Source: JAPLFM01 sp964650885 (lineage in GTDB: Bacteria > Bacteroidota > Ignavibacteria > Kapaibacteriales > UBA2268). From it: a stretch of DNA of 64,000 bases. The stretch covers positions 1 to 64,000 of the forward strand of contig CAZYXG010000007.1 of the NCBI GenBank assembly GCA_964650885.1, written 5' to 3'. This document shows positions 1 to 8,080 of this stretch, piece after piece. The stretch's first letter is position 1. Each line of letters opens with the position of its first letter. The translations under genes and the position numbers were made by a program. The notes beneath the pieces were generated by a model. The model saw nothing but the letters and a program-made list of their open reading frames with translations. It ran no database searches and was not told the DNA's origin.

Positions 1-40
1 CCCCCAGTCAGCAAGCTGACAGCCCCCTAAAGGTGGCAAT
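1..40 (+). repeat. Dispersed palindromic repeat, copy A
   Basis: The core is GTCAGC-AA-GCTGAC (7-20), a perfect 6-bp inverted repeat with AA between the arms. It is followed by GCCCCCTAAAGGTGGC (22-37), a second small imperfect hairpin, and the end motif GGCAAT. Related copies lie at 60826-60877 (opposite orientation), 62104-62141 and 62242-62270. An AT-rich stretch with ATTCATAACTCATAAC follows, and a similar ATTCATAAC follows copy B. The window starts inside this copy, so its left edge is unknown. It is probably a REP- or MITE-like non-coding element. I see no gene between it and scpA. Confidence 0.75.
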
Positions 41-252
41 AATATTCTTTCATTCATAACTCATAACTATCTTGCTAATCTTTTAATTCTGTAATCGTGT
101 TCCAACAATTTTTCATTGTATTGATTTTGTAAATGCTATAGAATGTGTAAAACTTATACTTATTTGAAATATAGTCGGTTACTTATCGTGGATAGTTTTG
201 TGTTGAAAAATTCGTTTTCAGCGAAATACAGTTTTCACTAAGTTGCTTTCCT

Positions 253-1002
253 ATGAGCGTAAACTATAAAATACATTTGCCCAATTTCGAAGGTCCATTC
301 GATTTATTGCTTTATTTCATCAAGCGAGATGAGATAGATATTTATGACATTCCGATTGCTAAAATTACGGAAGAATTCCTCAGCTATATCAGGTATATAA
401 AGTTACTTGATTTGGAGTTGGCAGGGGATTTCATTCTTATGGCTTCACATTTGATGCAAATTAAAGCACAAATGCTATTGCCTAAACATGCTGGAATTGA
501 TGAAGAAACTGAATTTGAAGATCCAAGAACTGAACTTGTTCAAAAGCTACTAGAATACAAACAGTATAAAGAAGCGTCAATTGAGCTGGATTCTGCTTTA
601 GAATATACTAAGCATATCTACTATAGAGAAGCTTATGATGCCGATATAGCTCAGTTTTCTACAGATGACAACTACAAAAATGCAACTTTGTTTGACTTGG
701 CTAAAGCATTTAAAAAAATCATTGAACGCAACAAAGAGCGAAGTGTTGAACATAGAATAGAATTAGCTACTATCACTATTGAACAACAAGCTGACAATAT
801 AATTCAGTCTGTTCGTGCTTATAAGAAAATTTCATTCCTCACTTTGGTTGAAAATCAACCGAAAGTTGTGGTAGCTTTGACCTTTTTGGCTATGCTAGAT
901 TTGGTTAGAAACAACCTAATTTATTTTTATCAAATTGATAATTTTGAAGACATAATGATTACTGACGAAGATTTCAGCCCAGTCGAGACTGAGGCGGCTT
1001 AA
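253..1002 (+). CDS. scpA: Segregation and condensation protein A (kleisin)
   Basis: ScpA is the kleisin subunit that bridges the SMC ATPase heads in the bacterial condensin complex; it works with ScpB on the nucleoid. The 249-residue length is normal. The N-terminus (FEGPFDLLLYFIKRDEIDIYDIPIAKITEEF) carries the characteristic FxGPxDLLL and DIYDIPIAxI motifs, here spread over residues 12-43. The C-terminal winged-helix part includes the FLAMLDLVR motif near residue 213. The ATG start at 253 gives the expected N-terminus. scpB begins 3 bases after the stop, so the two are co-transcribed and probably translationally coupled. No smc gene is present in the window. Confidence 0.95.
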   Translation: MSVNYKIHLPNFEGPFDLLLYFIKRDEIDIYDIPIAKITEEFLSYIRYIKLLDLELAGDFILMASHLMQIKAQMLLPKHAGIDEETEFEDPRTELVQKLLEYKQYKEASIELDSALEYTKHIYYREAYDADIAQFSTDDNYKNATLFDLAKAFKKIIERNKERSVEHRIELATITIEQQADNIIQSVRAYKKISFLTLVENQPKVVVALTFLAMLDLVRNNLIYFYQIDNFEDIMITDEDFSPVETEAA

Positions 1003-1005
1003 GTT

Positions 1006-1833
1006 ATGGAAAAGTTTACACCCTATTTTTTCAAGTTGACCGATTCGGACAGACAAGCATCGCTTGAAGCAATTATATTTGCTTCGGATACTACAATCAC
1101 ATTGAATGAACTTTACGATTTCATAATTGCCAAAGAACAATTGGAAAAAAGTGAGCATTTCGCATTTATGCAAATGGAAACGGATTTGTACGTTTTTGAA
1201 AATTATGCCTTCAATAAAAACGACATTCTTTCTTATATTGAGAGAATCAATCAAGACCTATCTGCCACTGGCCGTCCCTATCAAATAGTAAATTTTGCAA
1301 AGGGCTATCAGTATGCCGTAATGCCTGAATATGGCGAACTTGTAGCAAATTTGGTGAAATCAAAAACTAAGAAAAGACTTTCCCAAGCTAAATTGGAAAC
1401 TTTGGCAATTGTGGCGTATAAACAGCCTGTTTCTAAACCGCAGATTGAACATATTCGTGGTGTGAATTCCAATGAAATTATTAATTCATTGCTTGATAAG
1501 AATTTGATTAAAATCGTGGGTCGTAGCGAAGCATTGGGTAAACCGCTTGTTTATGGCACTACAGATGATTTTTTGAGATTATTTGGCTTAAACCAACTTC
1601 AAGATTTGCCTCAACTTAAAGAGTTAGAGGAAATTCCAGATTTGATTATCAGACCAGAAATGGAAGGAATGCTTGGCGAGGAAGATGAATTCGATATAAT
1701 CAATTCAGAAATTGGTTTGGATTCAGTTCCAAATTTAGATGAAGCCGAAGAAGAAGTTAATTTAGAACAGAATTTTTTGGCAGCCGAAGAAGTAGATGAA
1801 TTAAAGCGCAATTTAGAAATTCAAAAAAATTAA
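1006..1833 (+). CDS. scpB: Segregation and condensation protein B
   Basis: ScpB is the dimeric winged-helix partner of the SMC-ScpA condensin complex. The region around residues 125-190 is diagnostic: LSQAKLETLAIVAYKQP, then the IEHIRGVNS motif and a GRSEALGKPLVYGTT segment. At 275 residues it is longer than typical ScpB (about 180-200), because of an N-terminal extension and a strongly acidic tail of about 70 residues (Glu/Asp-rich, 205-275). Acidic ScpB tails are seen in other bacteria, so this is not a fusion. It starts 3 bases after scpA; a thioredoxin-like gene follows 4 bases after its stop, forming a three-gene operon. Confidence 0.93.
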   Translation: MEKFTPYFFKLTDSDRQASLEAIIFASDTTITLNELYDFIIAKEQLEKSEHFAFMQMETDLYVFENYAFNKNDILSYIERINQDLSATGRPYQIVNFAKGYQYAVMPEYGELVANLVKSKTKKRLSQAKLETLAIVAYKQPVSKPQIEHIRGVNSNEIINSLLDKNLIKIVGRSEALGKPLVYGTTDDFLRLFGLNQLQDLPQLKELEEIPDLIIRPEMEGMLGEEDEFDIINSEIGLDSVPNLDEAEEEVNLEQNFLAAEEVDELKRNLEIQKN

Positions 1834-1837
1834 GATT

Positions 1838-2197
1838 ATGACTGATTTGAATTTAGAGCAATTCAAATTATTGGTGTTTGATTTTGAAAATGAAACACAA
1901 TGGAAATTACTAAGTAATAAGCCAGTTGTACTTTATTTTTATTCCAATGGTTGTGGAAATTGTGTAATGATTAAGCCACTTTTAGAAATGCTTGAAGCCG
2001 AATACGAAAGTTCAGTAAATTTCTATAAAATTAATTCTGATGATGAAAAAGAAATTATAAATTTCTTTGGAATTACAGACAACCCATCTTTGCTTTTCAT
2101 TCCGCTTGAAGGGAATATGAAAATGATAGGCATAGCTTCAAATTCAGCATACCGCAAGTTAATCAATGAATTCTTACTTAATGCAAATAAGAATTAA
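1838..2197 (+). CDS. Thioredoxin-family protein
   Basis: This is a small cytoplasmic thioredoxin-fold protein of 119 residues with no signal peptide. The redox motif is CGNC (residues 39-42) within FYSNGCGNCVMIKPLLE, in the position and context of the thioredoxin active site (WCGPC in the classical protein). The usual cis-proline segment reads NPSLLF (about 83-88) rather than VPT, so the fold is retained with variation. It likely acts as a thiol-disulfide oxidoreductase; the substrate is unknown. It follows scpB by 4 bases. Its stop codon overlaps the stop of the convergent meaB gene (shared TTAA, 2194-2197). Confidence 0.8.
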   Translation: MTDLNLEQFKLLVFDFENETQWKLLSNKPVVLYFYSNGCGNCVMIKPLLEMLEAEYESSVNFYKINSDDEKEIINFFGITDNPSLLFIPLEGNMKMIGIASNSAYRKLINEFLLNANKN

Positions 2198-3168
2198 ATT
2201 ATCCCTAAAATTCTTTCTTTAAGTTCTTTTCGAGATAACTTTCCTTTTGACTTTATCTCTAATGCAACAGATTTTAAAATTGACTTGTACTTTTCACTTT
2301 CTTGTAATTTCTGGATTAAACTATCTAAAATTATTTGTTCTGTGCTTATTTGAAGTTGGTTTTGTCTTTTGGAATTGAAGAATCCGTTATTTTTATTCTC
2401 ATTAGTTTTATGCTCTATAATTTGCCAAACGTTTTCAATTCCTTTGGATTCAAGTGCTGAGATTAATAGAATTTCAATTTGTTTTTTTGAATAATGATTA
2501 GCCGTTTTATATTCTTTTTGAGTCATCAAAGCAGAGTTATAATGTTCACCATCAGCTTTATTGATTAAAATCAAATCGCTAATTTCCACAATCCCTTTTT
2601 TTATGCCTTGCAGTTCATCGCCACCTCCAGGTAGAACCATAAGTACGAAATAATCAGTCATATTCTGCACTTCTGTTTCGCTTTGACCAACTCCAACAGT
2701 TTCAATAAGTATAACATCGAAGTCAGCTGCTTCGCAAAGTGTAATTGTATCTTTTGTCTTTTTGGCAACACCACCCAAATTTCCTGCCGATGGAGTAGGG
2801 CGAATAAAAGCATTCGGCTCTCGTACAAGTTGTTCCATTCTGGTTTTATCGCCAAGAATAGAGCCACCTGATACTTCGCTACTTGGGTCAACAGCAAGCA
2901 CAGCTACCTTTTTACCAATTGAGCAGAGATGTAGTCCAAAGGATTCGATAAAAGTACTTTTACCTACACCAGGAGTTCCTGTAATTCCAATACGTATGCT
3001 ATTAACGGACCTGATTGGAAGTGAATCAATAATATCATCAGCCAATTCTTGATGCTTGGGCAAATCACTTTCGCAAAGAGTAATAGCTTGGGAAAGTATT
3101 GCAATGTTAGATTTGGCAATACCTTCCACAAAGTAGTTTTTGTCTCTATTTGCTGTTTTAGTTTGCAA
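2194..3168 (-). CDS. meaB: MeaB/ArgK-family GTPase, mutase chaperone
   Basis: MeaB is a G3E-type P-loop GTPase that protects and reloads adenosylcobalamin-dependent methylmalonyl-CoA mutase. The 324 residues match the family. Visible motifs are the P-loop GTPGVGKST (about 63-71), AVDPSSEVSGGSILGDKTRM (about 93-112), the ETVGVGQSE switch region (about 155-163) and NKAD for guanine recognition (about 203-206). The start is TTG at 3168-3166, one base after the stop of pepF (TAA-T-TTG); I see no in-frame ATG near the expected N-terminus. No conventional mutase lies next to it. The only B12 mutase in the window is IcmF at 50955, which carries its own fused MeaB-like G-domain, so this free MeaB probably serves a mutase elsewhere. 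Confidence 0.9.
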   Translation of the reverse strand: MQTKTANRDKNYFVEGIAKSNIAILSQAITLCESDLPKHQELADDIIDSLPIRSVNSIRIGITGTPGVGKSTFIESFGLHLCSIGKKVAVLAVDPSSEVSGGSILGDKTRMEQLVREPNAFIRPTPSAGNLGGVAKKTKDTITLCEAADFDVILIETVGVGQSETEVQNMTDYFVLMVLPGGGDELQGIKKGIVEISDLILINKADGEHYNSALMTQKEYKTANHYSKKQIEILLISALESKGIENVWQIIEHKTNENKNNGFFNSKRQNQLQISTEQIILDSLIQKLQESEKYKSILKSVALEIKSKGKLSRKELKERILGII

Positions 3169-3169
3169 A

Positions 3170-4957
3170 TTATTCTACGAATGAATTTTCAATTTCAGTA
3201 ATTAAGGAATCGAATTTATGGATGCAAGCCAGAATTGTTTCAGGATTCATCATATCCGCTCCTGCATTTCTCAATATATTTATTGAATAGTCTGACTTCC
3301 CTGCGTTCAAGAAATAGAATAATTTATCCACTCCAACTTGTCCATTTTGGATAATGTTCTTTGATAATTTTTCGGAAGCAGCAAGTCCAGTGGCATATTG
3401 ATAGACATAAAAGCAAGTATAAAAGTGCGGCACTCGAGACCAAGTGTAAGACTCTTCTTCATCAACTACCATTGCTGAACCCCAATATTTGGAATAAATT
3501 TCAGCATACATTTTGCAAAGTTCAGCGGAGTTTAATGACTGTCCAGCTTCAATTATTTGGTGTGCTTTATATTCAAATTCCGCAAATCCAATTTGGCGAT
3601 AGAATGTAGTTACGAATTTATTTGCATAAATTTCAAGCAATGATAATTTTTCAATTTTACTTGTAGAATTCTTAATTAAATAATCCAGCAATAATGCTTC
3701 ATTAAGAGTGGAAGCCACTTCTGCTAAGAAAATAGTATAACCAGCATAGATGTAAGGTTGTGACTGACCAGTATAAAGTGAGTGCATATTGTGTCCCATT
3801 TCGTGTGCCAAAGTGAAAACATCATTTAGCTCTTCATTCCAATTCATAAGCACAAAAGGTTTTTGTCCATAAGTTGTGCCCGATGAATAAGCACCACTTC
3901 GTTTGCCTTTCGACTCATATACATCAATTCTACGATTTTCAAACGCAACTTTCAGGTCTAGTATATACTGCTCTCCTAATGGCTGGCAAGCTTTCAAAAC
4001 TAATTCAACACCTTCATCATAAGAATATTTCTTGTTGATTTCTGGAAACAATGATACATAAGTGTCATAAGGGTGAAGCTCATCTAGCTTAAGTATTTTC
4101 TTTCTAAGCTCAGCCCATCGGTGAAGTGGTTTTAAGTTGTTATTGGTAGTTTCAATCAAGTTGTGATATACTTCCAATGGAATATTCTTTGGCTTAAGTG
4201 ATGCCTCAAGAGTAGATTTATATCCACGTGCTTTAGCAGTAAATGAATAGGCTTTCACATTACCATTGAGTAGCGATGAAAGAGTATTTGCAAACTTTTT
4301 GTAAGGTTTATAGTAATTCAAATAAACATCTTTTCTAAATTCTCTATTTTGATTGAAAAGAGCTGCTGAATATTTACCATCACTAATAGGGAAATCATTT
4401 CCATCGGGATCTTTTACAGTTGGGAATTCCAAATCAGCATTTTTTAGCAAGCTGAAAGTTGATTGTGCAACAGGAGTGATTAAAGAAGAAAGTGCTAATA
4501 TTCTTTCTTCAGCTTTGGAAAGGATATGTTCCTTTGTTCGAAAAAGATTCTCAAAATGATGTTTGTAGATTGCAAGTTCTGAATTACTGGCTATCCATTG
4601 CTCAACTAAGGAATATTCATTTTGCAACAGCTCTGTAGTTATAAAGCTCGTTGCTTCGCTAAATTTCGTATAAAGCCCTTGCAACTTGCCATACATTGTT
4701 TGGTAATGCTTATTATCCAAATCTAAATCTTTGGAAAGGAAAGCATACAATCCCATTTTTTCTAGCTTCATTTCAAGTTCATCGCTAAATTTAGCTAAAT
4801 CTAATACAGATTGTGCTGTATTGAGTTTGTTCTCAAATGATTTGTAATTGTCTAATTTAGATGAAATGTAATCAAAATCAAGATTCCATTCATCGTCAGT
4901 TTTATAAATCGCTGTCAAATCCCAACGATATTTTAAATCTATTTCTTCTTTTTTCAT
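3170..4957 (-). CDS. pepF: Oligoendopeptidase F (M3 family metallopeptidase)
   Basis: This is a cytoplasmic zinc peptidase of family M3 that cuts short peptides. The 595 residues match PepF (about 600). The zinc motif HEMGH lies in FTLAHEMGHNMHSLYTG near residue 388, with the downstream Glu in the FLAEVASTLNEALLLDYL helix as third ligand. The N-terminus KYRWDLTAIYKTDDEW is typical of the family. The ATG start is at 4957. It sits between the PASTA protein (1-base gap) and meaB (1-base gap to a TTG start), so these three minus-strand genes are one operon with no evident functional link. Confidence 0.93.
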   Translation of the reverse strand: MKKEEIDLKYRWDLTAIYKTDDEWNLDFDYISSKLDNYKSFENKLNTAQSVLDLAKFSDELEMKLEKMGLYAFLSKDLDLDNKHYQTMYGKLQGLYTKFSEATSFITTELLQNEYSLVEQWIASNSELAIYKHHFENLFRTKEHILSKAEERILALSSLITPVAQSTFSLLKNADLEFPTVKDPDGNDFPISDGKYSAALFNQNREFRKDVYLNYYKPYKKFANTLSSLLNGNVKAYSFTAKARGYKSTLEASLKPKNIPLEVYHNLIETTNNNLKPLHRWAELRKKILKLDELHPYDTYVSLFPEINKKYSYDEGVELVLKACQPLGEQYILDLKVAFENRRIDVYESKGKRSGAYSSGTTYGQKPFVLMNWNEELNDVFTLAHEMGHNMHSLYTGQSQPYIYAGYTIFLAEVASTLNEALLLDYLIKNSTSKIEKLSLLEIYANKFVTTFYRQIGFAEFEYKAHQIIEAGQSLNSAELCKMYAEIYSKYWGSAMVVDEEESYTWSRVPHFYTCFYVYQYATGLAASEKLSKNIIQNGQVGVDKLFYFLNAGKSDYSINILRNAGADMMNPETILACIHKFDSLITEIENSFVE

Positions 4958-4958
4958 T

Positions 4959-5729
4959 TTATTTTTTTGTTGTGCTAATTATTAAATCAATTGCCATACC
5001 TTCTGAAGCAGGCAAGCCAGCATCGGGAGATTGAAGCATTACAGTGCCATTGACAAAAGTTTCATCTAACTTATGTGAAATTTTGCCAAGAATAAGTCCT
5101 TTGCTTTTCAGCAATGCTTCTGCCTCTGGCAGAGTGCTACCAATTACTGATGGAATATACTCTTGAACTTGTTTTCCTTTACTAACGAAAACAGTGATTG
5201 TATCGCCATAACTTGCTTTAGAGCCAGATACTTTTGACAAACCAATTACAATATCTTTTTCTGTAGATTCATTGAAAAAGTAAATGTTATCTTTCACATC
5301 GAATCCTTCTTTGAGCAGTTGGGTTTTAGCTTTTCGAGAAGTCATTCCAATAATATTCGGCACAACTACTAACTCATTTCCTTTGCTCAAAGTGAGAAAG
5401 ATTGGTCTTCGGCTTTTCACATCTCTATTTGGTTCGGGTGTTTGAGAAATTACTGTTCCTTTGGGCAATTTGGGATTGAATACTTCTGAAACAACTTCGT
5501 AATAGAGATTGTTATGAGATAGAACTAGTTTGGCTTGTTCTAATTCCATACCTTTTACATTTGGGACTTTAACTTTATCTCTATCGTGCACCCAATAAGG
5601 AATAAGCACTTTATCGAAAATGAGAAGAAGTGTGAAAATGACTACACAGAAGACTGAAAAAGTCATTAACAACCTTAACTTTTGCTTTGCAGAATCGCTT
5701 GATGCTATTTTTTCGAGTAGGTTTGCCAA
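4959..5729 (-). CDS. Membrane-anchored protein with three PASTA domains
   Basis: One membrane segment (about residues 22-45, FSVFCVVIFTLLLIF) is followed by three PASTA repeats (about 56-118, 120-187 and 190-254). Each has a V/IP-N/S-V/I-x-G opening such as VPNVKGMELEQAKLVL and VPNIIGM. PASTA domains bind muropeptide or cell-wall fragments in penicillin-binding proteins and Ser/Thr kinases. Here no kinase or transpeptidase domain is attached, a layout common in Bacteroidota. The start is uncertain: the longest frame begins with TTG at 5729, while an ATG at 5666 would remove 21 residues and leave the membrane segment at the extreme N-terminus. It is the first gene of the minus-strand operon with pepF and meaB. 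Confidence 0.85.
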   Translation of the reverse strand: MANLLEKIASSDSAKQKLRLLMTFSVFCVVIFTLLLIFDKVLIPYWVHDRDKVKVPNVKGMELEQAKLVLSHNNLYYEVVSEVFNPKLPKGTVISQTPEPNRDVKSRRPIFLTLSKGNELVVVPNIIGMTSRKAKTQLLKEGFDVKDNIYFFNESTEKDIVIGLSKVSGSKASYGDTITVFVSKGKQVQEYIPSVIGSTLPEAEALLKSKGLILGKISHKLDETFVNGTVMLQSPDAGLPASEGMAIDLIISTTKK

Positions 5730-5859
5730 ATTAAATTCTTGTTTTTTGAATTTAGATAATACTAAAATTAAGTAAATCTATGATTATATTCTCAAATTTC
5801 AGTAATTTTATATTCATAAATTAATAAATTTTGTAAAAAACATAAATCGGACTTAAAAA

Positions 5860-6999
5860 ATGGACTACTTGTTAACCGAAGATCAGATTATGCTTCGTGA
5901 TATGGTACGCAAATTCGCAAAAGAAAAAATTGAACCAGAAGCATCGGAAAATGAAAGAAACCACCGCTATCCAGTAGAATTAATCAAAGAAGCAGGCGAA
6001 ATGGGTTTAATGGGAGTGGCATATCCCGATACTTATGGTGGTGCGGGCATGGACTTTGTCTCATATATGCTTGCAGTTGAAGAAGTATCGAGATACTGTG
6101 CATCTACTGGAGTAATTATTTCTGCACACTCATCGCTTGTTTGCGATCCAATTTATAGATTTGGAACTGAAGAGCAAAAGCAAAAATATTTGCCAGGTCT
6201 TTTAAGTGGCGAAAAAATCGGCTCTTTTTCTTTGACTGAAAGTAGTGCTGGTTCGGATTCGGGAGCAACTAAAACAACTGCCAAATTTGAAAATGGAAAT
6301 TGGATACTAAATGGTTCTAAAATTTTCGCTACGAACGGAAAAGAAGCTGATGTGTTTGTTCTTTTAGCTTCAACTGAACCTGGTGCGAAAACTCGTGGAG
6401 TTACTGCATTTATAGTGGAAGCTGGCACCCCTGGTTATTCTATTGGTAAAGTTGAGAAAAAATTAGGTATTAGAGCTTCGTCAACTGCTGAAATTATTTT
6501 GGAAAACGTAGTTATTCCAGATGAGAATAGATTATACGAAGTGAACAAGGGCTTTAAGTTAGCTATGGTTACTTTAGATGGTGGTAGAATTGGAATTGCT
6601 GCTCAAGGTTTGGGAATAGCAAGAGCTGCAATTGAAGATTCAATTAAATATGCAAAGGAAAGATACCAATTCGATCAACCAATTTCTAACTTTCAAGCTA
6701 TCCAATGGATGATTGCAGATATGTGGGTACAATATGAAGCTGCTTACTTATTGACTTGGAGAGCTGCTTCTATGAAAGATAAGGGCTTAAATTATAGCAG
6801 AGAAGCTGCTATGGCTAAATTGGCGACATCTGAAGCTGCTATGTTTTGTGCTAATAAAGCTATTCAAATCCATGGTGGCTATGGCTATACAGAAGATTTC
6901 AATGTTGAGCGATACTACAGAGATGCTAAAATTTGTGAAATTTACGAAGGGACAAGTGAAATTCAAAGACTTGTGATTTCAAGAAGCTTACTTACTTAA
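5860..6999 (+). CDS. Acyl-CoA dehydrogenase (short/branched chain type)
   Basis: This is an FAD-dependent dehydrogenase catalysing alpha,beta-desaturation of an acyl-CoA with electron transfer to ETF. At 379 residues it has the usual three-part fold: N-terminal helical domain, middle beta domain with SFSLTESSAGSDSGA (about 124-138), and a C-terminal domain ending in GGYGYTEDFNVERYYRDAK and YEGTSEIQ. The Glu of YEGTSEIQ is at the position of the catalytic base in butyryl- and short-chain enzymes; isovaleryl-CoA dehydrogenase uses a different position, which argues for a butyryl/isobutyryl-type substrate. The gene stands alone, divergent from the PASTA operon across a 130-base spacer, and ends at a strong terminator (7021-7048). 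Confidence 0.92.
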   Translation: MDYLLTEDQIMLRDMVRKFAKEKIEPEASENERNHRYPVELIKEAGEMGLMGVAYPDTYGGAGMDFVSYMLAVEEVSRYCASTGVIISAHSSLVCDPIYRFGTEEQKQKYLPGLLSGEKIGSFSLTESSAGSDSGATKTTAKFENGNWILNGSKIFATNGKEADVFVLLASTEPGAKTRGVTAFIVEAGTPGYSIGKVEKKLGIRASSTAEIILENVVIPDENRLYEVNKGFKLAMVTLDGGRIGIAAQGLGIARAAIEDSIKYAKERYQFDQPISNFQAIQWMIADMWVQYEAAYLLTWRAASMKDKGLNYSREAAMAKLATSEAAMFCANKAIQIHGGYGYTEDFNVERYYRDAKICEIYEGTSEIQRLVISRSLLT

Positions 7000-7020
7000 A
7001 TTTAGAAATTTAATAATCAA

Positions 7021-7048
7021 AGGTCGGGAATTAATCCCGACCTTTTTT
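7021..7048 (+). terminator. Rho-independent terminator after the acyl-CoA dehydrogenase gene
   Basis: A perfect 9-bp stem AGGTCGGGA/TCCCGACCT (7021-7029 with 7035-7043) closes a 5-base loop ATTAA and runs into six T residues (7043-7048). This is a textbook intrinsic terminator placed 21 bases after the stop codon. The next same-strand gene (7058, itself broken) starts only 9 bases after the T-run. Confidence 0.92.
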
Positions 7049-7057
7049 CAATTTGAA

Positions 7058-8080
7058 ATGAAACTACTTCACAACATATTAAATTTGATAGATAACAATA
7101 AGAAAACTGCAATTATATTGTTAGTAATTGTGAATTTACTAGTGCTATCTGTTAATTACAACCAAAAAGATACAGCTACTTTAATTGGCCCACACTCAAC
7201 ACCTGGCTATAACCCAGATATGAAAGGATATGTACTATTGACCCTTTATTTTCGAGGCGAAAATGATGGCAAGGAATTGGAAAATCCTTATACATACAGA
7301 CCATTGGCTCCATTGATAGCTGCATAAATTAAATTCCTTTCGGCTACTGATGCTTTAAACTTAGTTAATATATTTCTTTCTTTTTTAATATTGTTATATT
7401 TATATAAGCTTCAAATCAAATTAAATTTGTCTTTCAACTTTGCACTATTTGGCTGTTTTCTTTATTCTTTATCATTCCCAAATCTATACTATACAACAGT
7501 TTGTCGAATAGACCCAATGTTGATATTTTTTATTACTTTCGGACTTTATTTAATACTCAAAGAAAATAATTATTTAATGATACTTCTGTATTTGCTGGGT
7601 GGAGCAGTCAAAGAAAGTTTGATTATTCTCCCTATTATTCACTTGAGTTATTTATATTTTGCAAAAAAAATAAATTTAAAATCAATTCTACCCTTGATAA
7701 TTAATATTGCAGTATTTATTGTTTCATCTTTGTTTGTTCGCAAACAAATGAATTTTGGCAGCTTCTATTTGTGGTCTCCTGGCTGGAAAACAATTAATGA
7801 AAACATTTATAGAAAAAACACTTATATCACATTTGTATTGACATATTTTCATTTTGGAATTATTAATATATTGAATTTAAAATTCATCAAGCAATTCTCT
7901 AACTTTGAAAAAAGTTTGTATATAGGTGTATTCCTGTCGGTTTGCCTTTATTTGTACTCAATAATTGGTGCTTATACAGATGGAAGATTTATTTGGACTG
8001 CATACCCATTCGCCATTCCATTAGTTATGATTTATTTATCCAGAATAATTCAATCAAAAGAAATTCCATTATCAGCTTGA
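7058..8080 (+). pseudogene. Multi-spanning membrane protein interrupted by one in-frame TAA
   Basis: One continuous frame runs from ATG 7058 to TGA 8080 (about 340 codons) except for a single TAA at 7325-7327. The reading is coherent on both sides: RPLAPLIAA before the stop and IKFLSATDALNLVNIFLS after it. Upstream is one membrane segment (about residues 17-33); downstream are about six or seven more, ending in a DGRFIWTAYPFAIPLVMIYLS segment. The RPL-P-L motif after an exposed loop and the many membrane helices resemble GT-C type membrane glycosyltransferases, but I cannot name the family. A strong terminator ends 9 bases before the ATG, and I see no Shine-Dalgarno sequence, so the gene may be poorly expressed as well as broken. 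A base-calling error or strain variant at the TAA remains possible. Confidence 0.75.
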
